Source: Aquabacterium sp. (lineage in GTDB: Bacteria > Pseudomonadota > Gammaproteobacteria > Burkholderiales > Burkholderiaceae_C). Taken from it: 64,000 nt of DNA. Both the position numbers and the translations under genes were made by a program. Numbering within the stretch: position 1 is the stretch's first letter; the number at the start of each line of letters is the position of its first letter. The stretch covers positions 1 to 64,000 of the forward strand of contig JAURXM010000104.1 in the NCBI GenBank assembly GCA_030654395.1. The letters run 5' to 3'. This document shows, piece after piece, positions 28,350 through 36,182 of the stretch. The notes under the pieces were generated by a model. The model was not told where the DNA came from. It saw nothing but the letters and a program-made list of their open reading frames with translations, and did no database searches.

Positions 28350-29038
28350 CGTTACGACGAAGTACTTGGTGGTTTGGCCTAGTAGTGGTGGTGTCGGCGC
28401 TACTGACGCTCCTCTACCTGTCCTCTAACGTGTCTACATCATTGACCCAAGAGGACGTAGCAGCCTTCAGGTCGATGGGCTTGAAGCCCCTAGCGCAATC
28501 GCTTACCCACGAAGAGCAAGTGAAGCTGGTTCGTCGCGTGCAAAGAATGGTATTCGAGCGCAGCCCTCTGGACAAAGGTATTGCAGAGGGGCAGGCTCGC
28601 GAGCCTGCTGATCTGCTCAGACTGGGTCACGGCCTTTGTTTTGACCGCAGCAGGGCATTGGACAAGGCTCTCAGCTACCTTGGATTTCAGACGCGGCATG
28701 TGTTCCTGCTATATCGACAGGGTAAATCCTTCTCAAGAGCATTGTTCTCCCGTCGGCAGTGGAGTCATGCAGTCACGGAGGTGCGGCTGGGCTCGGGTTG
28801 GGTGCTCGTTGATTCGCTCACACCATGGGTTGCCGTGACCAAAGAAGGCTTACTTGTGGATGCGGATCATGTCTGGTCGAGGTCGTCTGAGTTTGAATCT
28901 ATCCCTGAGTATTTGGTGAGGCCGTGGTGGGCGATCCGTGGTTTGTATTCAAGGGGGGGTGGATTTTACCACGCATTCCTAGAGTTGCCCGAGGTGAATT
29001 ATGCGGATTTTTTTTCCTGGGTGCTTGATTTGCCATGA
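28346..29038 (+). CDS. Membrane-anchored transglutaminase-like protein
   Basis: A 230-residue protein with one N-terminal TM helix (residues 8-27) and a periplasmic or extracytoplasmic remainder. A Cys-His-Asp arrangement of the transglutaminase/papain-like fold is visible: Cys in GLCFDRSRALDKAL (about residue 97), His in WSHAVTEVRL (about 138) and Asp in WVLVDSLTPW (about 154). The spacing and the aromatic residues around them fit the family. Bacterial members are proteases, amidases or crosslinkers. It is translationally coupled to AsnB upstream and to a glycosyltransferase downstream (ATGA on both sides), so it belongs to the polysaccharide operon. No precise function is known. Confidence 0.65.
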   Translation: MTLRRSTWWFGLVVVVSALLTLLYLSSNVSTSLTQEDVAAFRSMGLKPLAQSLTHEEQVKLVRRVQRMVFERSPLDKGIAEGQAREPADLLRLGHGLCFDRSRALDKALSYLGFQTRHVFLLYRQGKSFSRALFSRRQWSHAVTEVRLGSGWVLVDSLTPWVAVTKEGLLVDADHVWSRSSEFESIPEYLVRPWWAIRGLYSRGGGFYHAFLELPEVNYADFFSWVLDLP

Positions 29039-30168
29039 AGATTTTGATTTCGCTAAATTCGTCATGGAATATATATAACTTCAGATCTGGTTTGATCAGG
29101 TCATTTCTGGCTGCTGGACACCAGGTTGTGGCTGTTTGCCCGGATGATGGCTATGTTGATCGCATCTCAGAGTTGGGTTGTCGTGTGCGGGTTATCGCAA
29201 TGGATGGTCAAGGTACCAATCCAATTCGCGAAGGGAGACTATTTCTTTCCTATTGTTCGATAATTTGGAGTGAGCGGCCGCATGTCTATCTCGGGTACAC
29301 GGTAAAACCCAATGTATACGGTTCAATCGCGGCGCACCTGTGTAGCGTCCCCGTTATAAATAATATTGCTGGCTTGGGGGCGGTCTATATTGGAGGTGGG
29401 TGGATGAGGAAGCTGGTATCCCAGTTGTACAGGCTGGCCCTGAGCAGGTCTAAAATGGTGTTCTTCCAGAACGAGGACGACAGATCTCTCTTCATAAGCA
29501 TGGGCTTGACCAATGCGGCGAGAACAGATTTGCTCCCGGGGTCAGGTATTGATTTGCTGAAATTCTCTTGTTCGGGTGCGGCAAATCAACCCCGCGCAGA
29601 GGACATGAGTGAGTCGTTCAGGTTCCTTCTGGTAGGTCGGATGCTCTGGGATAAAGGCGTAGGTGAGTACGTTGAGGCCGCACGCAGTTTGCAGATGCGC
29701 TACCCACGCGCCGTTTTTTGTTTGCTGGGTTTTCTCGATAGTGCCAATCCCGCAGCCATCAGTCGGGCGCAAATGCGTGAATGGGAGAATGAGGGATTCA
29801 TTTCTTACCTTGGAGAATCAGACGACGTTCGCAAAGAGTTACTCAAGGCGCATTGCGTGGTTTTGCCTTCTTACAGGGAAGGAGCACCTCGCACATTGCT
29901 CGAAGCTTCAGCCATGTGCCTGCCGGTAGTAGCCACAAATGTCCCTGGATGCAATCGGGTTGTTGAGGATGGCGTGACTGGCTTCTTGTGCGAGCCACGC
30001 AGTGCCGTCAGTCTCGCCCTATGCCTTGAGCGTATGCTATCCATGTCTGTGAAAGAACGAGAAGAAATGGGGCATCGGGGTCGCCGTAAGATGGAACTTG
30101 AGTTTGACGAGCGATTCGTTATCGACAAATACCAATTGACCATACAGGCTATATGCAGTTCATCCTGA
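29035..30168 (+). CDS. Glycosyltransferase family 4 (last gene of the exopolysaccharide operon)
   Basis: A 377-residue GT-B enzyme. The N-terminus MKILISLNSSWNIYNFRSGLI is the form seen in capsule GT4 enzymes, with INNIAGLGAVY (about residue 105) in the acceptor domain. The donor domain has FLLVGRMLWDKGVGEYVEAA and PSYREGAPRTLLEASAMCLPVVATN (about residues 280-305). It overlaps the transglutaminase-like gene by 4 bases and ends the operon, about 100 bp before the convergent WecA-like gene. Codon use is somewhat more AT-rich than in the genes before it. Confidence 0.9.
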   Translation: MKILISLNSSWNIYNFRSGLIRSFLAAGHQVVAVCPDDGYVDRISELGCRVRVIAMDGQGTNPIREGRLFLSYCSIIWSERPHVYLGYTVKPNVYGSIAAHLCSVPVINNIAGLGAVYIGGGWMRKLVSQLYRLALSRSKMVFFQNEDDRSLFISMGLTNAARTDLLPGSGIDLLKFSCSGAANQPRAEDMSESFRFLLVGRMLWDKGVGEYVEAARSLQMRYPRAVFCLLGFLDSANPAAISRAQMREWENEGFISYLGESDDVRKELLKAHCVVLPSYREGAPRTLLEASAMCLPVVATNVPGCNRVVEDGVTGFLCEPRSAVSLALCLERMLSMSVKEREEMGHRGRRKMELEFDERFVIDKYQLTIQAICSSS

Positions 30169-30271
30169 CGCGTGCGTCTTTTAGACTCCGATTCGGATGT
30201 CATGATGCTATGTGTTTTTGCCATCACGGTGATCAAAGCATGAACACATATTCGTCAAGAATCGCACCCGA

Positions 30272-31384
30272 TCAACCGTTCGTTGCGTGTACGGTTGGAA
30301 TACGCTCGTTCTTGCTCGGTGCAAGCGCAGAGTAAAGCAGGCAATAGATCAAGGCGAAACCAATGACCCCAAAGACCAGTGCTACCGGATTAGCATTCTC
30401 GGTCAACGCTAGAACTTGACAACCCAAGGTCAAGCCCCAGATTGTTGCACTAGCCAAACCGTGCCTTAGCCATGAGGGTCTTTGGTGGCTGCCAGATTTT
30501 TGCGTTTGAAGACTGCAGTACACAAGTTGATGCAAATGCCCCATATCAGCATTACCACTGTTGACGCGCTGGTAAACGCGCCTGCGGTACATCGAGAATA
30601 CGGTTTCCCACACAGGATAAAAGCAAGCGAGTAGAACTCCCCAGGTAGAGACTGATGGGTTGCGAACAAGCAAGAGAACGGCACATTCGGCCAGCCAGAA
30701 CCCCGCAAGGTACGCGCCGCCGTCCCCAAGGAAAATTCTGCCAAAGGGGTAGTTGAGAATCATAAATCCTCCCATTGCGGCGATGCCCAACAGGCACATT
30801 TCCATAACCATGTGATCCCCGTGCATCCATGCTAGGGTGCCCAAGCCTGCAAGCATGATGGAGACCGCGCCAGCGGCAAGGCCGTTGAGTCCATCAATAA
30901 TGTTGATGGAGTGTGTGACACCACCAACGGCGAAAACAGTGAATAGTACGGATACCGCGTGGTAGCTGAGCAGGGCGTCCAGTATGGCGGTATCCAGATT
31001 TAGCAGCCTTGCATCCAGCAACCATATTGCTGCTGCTGCCGACACAAATGACGCTAGCAATCGCGTTCGAATACTGATTTTTTTGGTCAGGTCTTCGGCA
31101 AATCCTGTTACAAAAACGGGCGCTGCACACGCCAGCAAAATGAGTGCGGTCGGATATGTTTTGCTGTTTTCTGTGTAGCCGATGACTATGGCAACAAACA
31201 ATCCAAGCAGTAAACCCAATCCGCCAACCCGTGGGACGGGGATGGTGTGAATTTTTTGTACCCCGTTGAGGTCGTGATCCAGCGAAAACCGACCATGCCA
31301 GCGCTGCGTCACCACCAAAAATGCGCAAACAGCAAAGCTGCTCGCCAGAGCCGACGCAAACTCCCAGCTGAGTAATGTGGTCAC
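30272..31384 (-). CDS. WecA/MraY-family undecaprenyl-phosphate sugar-1-phosphate transferase
   Basis: A 370-residue inner-membrane protein with about 10-11 helices that should start polysaccharide assembly by moving a sugar-1-phosphate (often GlcNAc-1-P) from UDP to undecaprenyl phosphate. Catalytic motifs are visible: PRVGGLGLLLG (about residues 50-60), FAEDLTKK (aspartate motif, here E-D), SINIIDGLNGLAAG (about 158-171) and FLGDGGAYLAGF. The GTG start at 31384 is preceded by GGGAAG. The gene converges on the exopolysaccharide operon and is its likely initiator, as no PglC/WcaJ-type transferase is seen in the operon. Confidence 0.85.
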   Translation of the reverse strand: MTTLLSWEFASALASSFAVCAFLVVTQRWHGRFSLDHDLNGVQKIHTIPVPRVGGLGLLLGLFVAIVIGYTENSKTYPTALILLACAAPVFVTGFAEDLTKKISIRTRLLASFVSAAAAIWLLDARLLNLDTAILDALLSYHAVSVLFTVFAVGGVTHSINIIDGLNGLAAGAVSIMLAGLGTLAWMHGDHMVMEMCLLGIAAMGGFMILNYPFGRIFLGDGGAYLAGFWLAECAVLLLVRNPSVSTWGVLLACFYPVWETVFSMYRRRVYQRVNSGNADMGHLHQLVYCSLQTQKSGSHQRPSWLRHGLASATIWGLTLGCQVLALTENANPVALVFGVIGFALIYCLLYSALAPSKNERIPTVHATNG

Positions 31385-31575
31385 GTCTTGCTTCCCAATT
31401 TGTAAGATCTCTGTTTGATGAGACTTGCTTTTTGACTGCTTTGGCAGTCAGCGCCTGTTGCGGCGCAGCATGGCTACATCGTAGTGCTTATTCCGAGTAA
31501 TCGCCGTCAAAATGCGGGGTTTTAGTGTCGCTTTTCAGTGTCAACGGGCGCAGTAGCAAATTTGCTTGAGCTTGC

Positions 31576-31992
31576 TCAAATCCCGTCACTCTGCAGCAAC
31601 ATGCGCGTGAACTGTGTGAATTCATCCAGATGATTCTGGATGATGTTTTCAGTGATGGGCAGCAGAAGGCTTTGATAGTCGTGCACAGCAATGTTGCGAA
31701 AACCGGCCATCTTCTTCATGGCGTCTGCCAAGCTTGGGTCTATGTGCTTGGCGTGCGCAAGCAACTCAAACGCATCGCGTGCGCTTTGGGGGATGCCCAG
31801 TTTGTGTTCCCTGATCAGGTGGTAAGCCATGTCAAGGGTGGCTTCACACGCACGTTGGATGTTCAAGATCGCGGCATCTTGTCGGGTGTAGTCAGTCGCG
31901 AAGCCTGCGCCTGCTGCTGCGTATTCCTCGCGCGCTCGGGCGATACAGCGCTCTATCGTGGCTGCTTTGTTGAGCAGGACGTCATCAGCCAT
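31576..31992 (-). CDS. hepT: HepT-like HEPN-domain toxin (DUF86)
   Basis: A 138-residue all-helical HEPN protein. The ribonuclease signature RX4HXY is intact at R99-N-I-A-V-H104-D-Y106, and the N-terminal part has the DUF86 helix ATIERCIARAREEY. HepT is a tRNA-targeting RNase in type VII toxin-antitoxin systems and is blocked when its partner MntA adds AMP units to the motif tyrosine. The ATG at 31992 overlaps the last 8 bases of the antitoxin gene, so the two are translated together, with antitoxin first. No mobile element is seen beside the pair. Confidence 0.88.
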   Translation of the reverse strand: MADDVLLNKAATIERCIARAREEYAAAGAGFATDYTRQDAAILNIQRACEATLDMAYHLIREHKLGIPQSARDAFELLAHAKHIDPSLADAMKKMAGFRNIAVHDYQSLLLPITENIIQNHLDEFTQFTRMLLQSDGI

Positions 31993-32419
31993 AAACCTTG
32001 CCCTCTTTGGCGATATCGGCCAGTATCCCCGCACGCGCTTCGTTTAGGCGGACTTTTTCGCTCATGGCAAAGCATTCGTAAAGGCCAGCCTGTGGGTCTT
32101 TGCCCCACAGTCTTCGCCCTTTGCTCAGTACTTGGTGTTGCATCACGGTGCTGGCCGCCCGGAAATCCAGCAAATCGACTGGCCGTTTGAGCAGGTCGGC
32201 CAACTGGTTGGCCATGTCCCACAGCGCGAGGGGGGCAGCGTAGCCTTCTACCAAGATGGCCAGATCGACGTCACTGTCTGGGCGAGCCGTGCCCTCGATC
32301 ATGCTGCCGAATGCATAAATACCCAAGGCGTTGGGGAAGGCTTCGCGCAGCGCCATGACGATGGCACCGCCTTCGGCCAGTGCATTGGGGTCCATTTCGG
32401 GCGGTGCTGCTTGGCTCAT
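31985..32419 (-). CDS. mntA: MntA-like nucleotidyltransferase antitoxin
   Basis: A 144-residue minimal nucleotidyltransferase. The active-site signature GSX10DXD is exact: G38-S39, then D50-V-D52 (AFGSMIEGTARPDSDVDLAI). The ATG at 32419 is favoured; open frame upstream of it runs into the yacG gene. MntA proteins neutralise HepT by polyAMPylating its active-site tyrosine. It lies directly after yacG on the same strand (19-base gap), so read-through from the housekeeping genes could supply expression. Confidence 0.88.
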   Translation of the reverse strand: MSQAAPPEMDPNALAEGGAIVMALREAFPNALGIYAFGSMIEGTARPDSDVDLAILVEGYAAPLALWDMANQLADLLKRPVDLLDFRAASTVMQHQVLSKGRRLWGKDPQAGLYECFAMSEKVRLNEARAGILADIAKEGKVYG

Positions 32420-32438
32420 GGCTTGTGGCTTGTAGAGT

Positions 32439-32639
32439 TTATGCGTCGGGGTCGTCCAATAACTCTTCAGTTGTAGGCTTGGCCTCCATCCTATAGCTTT
32501 CGCTGGCCCACGCCCCCAAGTCAATTGCCTTGCAGCCCTTGCTGCAAAACGGCCGATAGGGGTTGTCGGTGCTGTAGGTGTGCTTGTCGCCACAAGATGG
32601 GCAGCGCACTTGCAGTGTTTTGGCTGACTCGGGTGTCAT
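32439..32639 (-). CDS. yacG: DNA gyrase inhibitor / zinc-binding protein YacG
   Basis: A 66-residue protein with the four Cys zinc ligands of YacG: C13 and C16 (CPSCG), C32 and C36 (CSKGC), followed by the DLGAWASESYRM helix and an acidic tail (TEELLDDPDA). It binds GyrB and inhibits gyrase in E. coli. The ATG at 32639 overlaps the zapD stop (ATGA). The coaE-zapD-yacG order is the usual one in proteobacteria. Confidence 0.95.
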   Translation of the reverse strand: MTPESAKTLQVRCPSCGDKHTYSTDNPYRPFCSKGCKAIDLGAWASESYRMEAKPTTEELLDDPDA

Positions 32640-33394
32640 GCGCAAAGGGTGAGTTCGAACCCGGTGTCCATATCTGATGCGATTTTGAGCTTACCTTCGG
32701 CATCTGGGCGCATCAGGCGGATCGAGACCATCAAGCGGTTGACGCTGATTTCTGGGATCAGGCCCAAGGCGGGGTCGATGCGCAAGCGCAACAGCAAAAA
32801 GCTGCGTGCTTCTTTCAGGCTTTGTTGGTACTGGCCGCAGGGTGCCGCGACCATGTGCGGGTGCCCCGCGTCGCGCAGCAGGCCCAGCGTGAGCTTGATC
32901 GCCTCAGCCAAGGGGGTGAGTGTGCTGACCCATTGTTGAAGGTCGGCCTGGCGTTTGCTGGCGGGCTCTTGCTGCCAAGCATAGTAGGACGGCAGATCAA
33001 ATTCACAGGTGCCACCGGGGATGCTGACGCGGCTGCGGATGCTCATCAACCAGTCGTTGCTGGTCAGTGATTGGCCTGCCTTGCCTGACAGCTGATTGAG
33101 GCCTTGGTACACCCGGTCAATGCGCGACAAGACGTCGTCGAGCGCGGCTTCTTGAATGGCGGGGTTGCCTCGGTAGCCGGTGAACTGGATCTTGTAGCGA
33201 TCCAAGTCGCGCAGCAAGTCGCTTTTGAGGTCCGCGCGCGAGCCAACGTCCATGATCTCGAAGATCGTGGACAAGGCGTAGTGGTGGTCGACAGGGGCTT
33301 CGCGCCACATGAGGACGGCGAGGCGGTCGAACAAATGTTCAAGCCGCAGTGTCGTGCGAATGCTTTCGCCGAAGGGGTATTCGTAGAGTATCAA
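32636..33394 (-). CDS. zapD: Cell division protein ZapD (FtsZ bundling)
   Basis: A 252-residue cytosolic protein matching ZapD in length and sequence: ILYEYPFGESIRTTLRLEHLFDRL at the N-terminus (alpha-helical domain) and the beta-strand-rich C-terminal half with PGGTCEFDLPSYYAW and RLMVSIRLMRPD. ZapD crosslinks FtsZ filaments at the septum. The start is a TTG at 33394 with AGGTGA upstream; this family often begins just before ILYEYP. It lies between coaE (18-base gap) and yacG (overlap). Confidence 0.95.
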   Translation of the reverse strand: MILYEYPFGESIRTTLRLEHLFDRLAVLMWREAPVDHHYALSTIFEIMDVGSRADLKSDLLRDLDRYKIQFTGYRGNPAIQEAALDDVLSRIDRVYQGLNQLSGKAGQSLTSNDWLMSIRSRVSIPGGTCEFDLPSYYAWQQEPASKRQADLQQWVSTLTPLAEAIKLTLGLLRDAGHPHMVAAPCGQYQQSLKEARSFLLLRLRIDPALGLIPEISVNRLMVSIRLMRPDAEGKLKIASDMDTGFELTLCA

Positions 33395-33412
33395 CGCGTC
33401 ACCTGAAGCTGT

Positions 33413-34027
33413 TCAAACACGATCATTGGCATTGTTCCACAGACGCCATGTGTTCTCGACTTCTGTGTGCAGTTCTTGCAGTGTCAAACCCTCATTGAGG
33501 ATGATGTGGTCGGCCAAGGCACGCCGTGTTTCGCGTGAGGCTTGCTTGGCCAGTACCTTTTCGATGGCTTCGCGAGGCCAGCCCGACCTGATCATGACGC
33601 GCGCGATTTGGGTTTCTGGCTCGGTGTCGATCACCAAGATGCGGTCGACCTTGTTGCGCCAAATTCGGGCTGATTCCGCCAGCAAAGGCACGTCGTACAC
33701 GATGTGTTGTGAGGGCAAAGCGAGCCCGGCGTGGGCATCTGCTTCTTGAGCAATCAGGGGGTGCAGGATGCCTTCTAGCTGCGCCAGCGCCATGGGGTCG
33801 GCAAAGGCCAGTTCGCGCATTTTGGTGCGGTCCATGGCGCCGCTGGCGTCGATCAGTTGGGGGCCGAAGTGTTGGGATATGGCATCAATGGCGCCGCCGC
33901 CGGGCGCGGTCAGCGACTTTGAGATGGCATCCATGTCAACCAAGTGGGCGCCCAAGCCCACCAAGATGCGGGCGACGGTGGATTTGCCACTGCCGATGCC
34001 GCCTGTCAGGCCGATGGTCAAGCCCAT
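33413..34027 (-). CDS. coaE: Dephospho-CoA kinase
   Basis: The last enzyme of coenzyme A synthesis, which phosphorylates the 3'-OH of dephospho-CoA. The 204-residue length is typical. The P-loop is [12 protein letters not shown] (residues 6-17), followed by [13 protein letters not shown] (substrate-binding Asp region, about 31-43) and YDVPLLAES (about 110). It is 4 bases downstream of pilD, as in many betaproteobacteria and gammaproteobacteria. Confidence 0.97.
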   Translation of the reverse strand: MGLTIGLTGGIGSGKSTVARILVGLGAHLVDMDAISKSLTAPGGGAIDAISQHFGPQLIDASGAMDRTKMRELAFADPMALAQLEGILHPLIAQEADAHAGLALPSQHIVYDVPLLAESARIWRNKVDRILVIDTEPETQIARVMIRSGWPREAIEKVLAKQASRETRRALADHIILNEGLTLQELHTEVENTWRLWNNANDRV

Positions 34028-34031
34028 TCGG

Positions 34032-34904
34032 TTAGGCCCATCCCATCCATTGCATCACCTGTTGTGATCCGGCCAAGGTGACCACGATGGCGGCACCGGC
34101 CAGAAAGGGGCCATACGGGATGTAGACGCCTTCGCGCAATTGCCCAGTCACCTTCATGCCGATGCCGACGACAGCACCAATGATGGATGAGGCCAAGACG
34201 ATGGGCAGCACCATGGGCCAACCCAGCCATGCGCCCAGTGCGGCCAGTAATTTGAAGTCGCCGTAGCCCATGCCTTCTTTGCCGGTGGTGAGTTTGAACA
34301 GCCAGTACACCGACCACAGTGACAGGTAGCCGGCTACAACGCCCCACAGCGCATCGATGAGAGGCAGGTTCCAGCCCAGTGCGGCGGCGATCAGGCCAGC
34401 CCACAACAGCGGCAAGGTCAGGTCATCGGGCAGCAGGGTGGTGTCCCAGTCAATGGCCGCAGCGGCGACGAGTACGGCCATGACGCCACACCACAGCAGG
34501 GTGGTGGGTTGGGCCCCAAAGCGCCATCCGCAGGCTGCAAACAAGGCGGCTGTGGCCAGCTCGATCAGCGGGTAGCGCACCGATATGCCTGTGCTGCAAG
34601 CTGCACACTGGCCACGCAAAAACAGCCAGCTGATCAGCGGGATATTTTCATACCAACGGATGACGTGGCCGCAAGCTGGGCAGCGTGAGGCTGGCTTGGA
34701 CAGCGTCAACGCGGGGTTGCCGTCGTCTGTGGGCTCGGGCAACTCTAGGATGGCGCGTGCGTCAATGCGCCATTGCCGCTCCAGCATCTGGGGCATGCGG
34801 TGGATGACGACGTTGAGAAAACTGCCGATGCACAGCCCCAGAACGGCCAAGCCCCAGGGCGTCAAGGCGATGGCGAGCAAGGGCTGTATCGACAAATCAA
34901 GCAT
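34032..34904 (-). CDS. pilD: Type IV prepilin peptidase / N-methylase PilD
   Basis: A 290-residue A24-family aspartic protease of the inner membrane that cleaves and N-methylates prepilins and pseudopilins. The cytoplasmic zinc-binding loop has two Cys pairs (CPACG near residue 72 and CAAC near 97). The catalytic Asp residues lie in [12 protein letters not shown] (about 145-156) and the [12 protein letters not shown] motif (about 212-223). About eight TM helices are present. It follows pilC and precedes coaE. Confidence 0.95.
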   Translation of the reverse strand: MLDLSIQPLLAIALTPWGLAVLGLCIGSFLNVVIHRMPQMLERQWRIDARAILELPEPTDDGNPALTLSKPASRCPACGHVIRWYENIPLISWLFLRGQCAACSTGISVRYPLIELATAALFAACGWRFGAQPTTLLWCGVMAVLVAAAAIDWDTTLLPDDLTLPLLWAGLIAAALGWNLPLIDALWGVVAGYLSLWSVYWLFKLTTGKEGMGYGDFKLLAALGAWLGWPMVLPIVLASSIIGAVVGIGMKVTGQLREGVYIPYGPFLAGAAIVVTLAGSQQVMQWMGWA

Positions 34905-34933
34905 GCGCGTGTGACGTGGGGGCGTGGGCTGTC

Positions 34934-36151
34934 TTAGACGATCTGACCAAGTTTGAAAATAGGCAGGTACATCGAGACGACGATGCCGCCGATGATGGTG
35001 CCCAGAATCACGATGATGAAGGGCTCCATCAGGCTGGACAGGGCTTTGACGGCGTCATCGACCTCTTCTTCATAGAAGTCGGCGGCTTTGCCCAGCATTT
35101 GGTCCAGCGAGCCGGATTCTTCTCCGATGGATGCCATTTGCAGCACCATGACGGGGAACAAATTGACCGACTGCATGGCGGTGGTCAAGCTGGTGCCGGT
35201 GGTCACGTCTTTTTGGATTTGCTCGGTGGCGTCGGCAAACACCGCGTTGCCAGCGGCACCGCCCACGGAGTCCAGCGCGTCAACCAAAGGCACACCAGCG
35301 GCAAACATGGTGGACAAGGTGCGCGTCCAGCGGGCCACGGCTGATTTGAACAGCAGGCTGCCAAAAACAGGCATTTTCAGCAGCAGGCGATCCATGCGTC
35401 TTTGCATGGGTATCGAGCGCTTCCAGGTCTGGAAGAAAAAGTACAGCCCGCCACCGATGGAGCCAAAAATAGCCCACCAGTAGTTCACAAAGATGTCCGA
35501 CATGGCCATGACAAACAAAGTGGGCGCAGGCAAGTCGGCACCGAAAGAGGTGAACACCTCTTTGAAGGCGGGGATCACGTAGATCATGATGACCGCGACC
35601 ACCACGAAGGCCACCACCAGCACGGCAACCGGGTAGGTCAGGGCGCCTTTGATTTTCTGCTTGATGGCGATTGTTTTTTCTTGGTAGGTGGCCAAGCGAT
35701 CTAGCAGGGTCTCCAAAATACCGGCGGCTTCGCCCGCTTCGACCAAATTGCAGTACAAAGCATCAAAGTACATGGGTTGCTTGCGGAAGGCGGCCGACAG
35801 ACTGGTGCCGGTTTCCACATCACCCCGGATGTCGTTGAGCAGTTTGGTCACGCTCGGGTTGGCTGCGCCACGGGCGACGATGTCAAATGACTGGAGCAAA
35901 GGCACGCCAGCCTTCATCATGGTGGCCAATTGGCGTGTGAACACGGCGATGTCTTTGGGCCGAATCGACCCTCCGCCTCTGAGTCGGCGTTTTTTGACTT
36001 TTTGGACCAAAATGCCTTGACGGCGCAGGGTGGCGCCGACCATGGCTTCACCGCCAGCACGCATTTCGCCACGGACAAGTTTGCCGTTGCGGTCTTTGCC
36101 TTCCCATTCGAAGACTTGTTCTTGCGATTTGTTGGCGGCTGCCGTGGCCAT
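34934..36151 (-). CDS. pilC: Type IV pilus inner-membrane platform protein PilC
   Basis: A 405-residue GspF/PilC-family protein with two homologous cytoplasmic helical domains (each with the LLDRLATYQEK or FYEEEVDDAVKAL type region) and three TM helices (about residues 175-200, 220-245 and 380-400). The N-terminus FEWEGKDRNGKLVRGEM is the standard PilC opening. It couples the PilB and PilT motors to pilus assembly. It lies 31 bases after pilB. Confidence 0.95.
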   Translation of the reverse strand: MATAAANKSQEQVFEWEGKDRNGKLVRGEMRAGGEAMVGATLRRQGILVQKVKKRRLRGGGSIRPKDIAVFTRQLATMMKAGVPLLQSFDIVARGAANPSVTKLLNDIRGDVETGTSLSAAFRKQPMYFDALYCNLVEAGEAAGILETLLDRLATYQEKTIAIKQKIKGALTYPVAVLVVAFVVVAVIMIYVIPAFKEVFTSFGADLPAPTLFVMAMSDIFVNYWWAIFGSIGGGLYFFFQTWKRSIPMQRRMDRLLLKMPVFGSLLFKSAVARWTRTLSTMFAAGVPLVDALDSVGGAAGNAVFADATEQIQKDVTTGTSLTTAMQSVNLFPVMVLQMASIGEESGSLDQMLGKAADFYEEEVDDAVKALSSLMEPFIIVILGTIIGGIVVSMYLPIFKLGQIV

Positions 36152-36182
36152 GTTTGGGAACTCCGTGACGATACGTCGCTGC

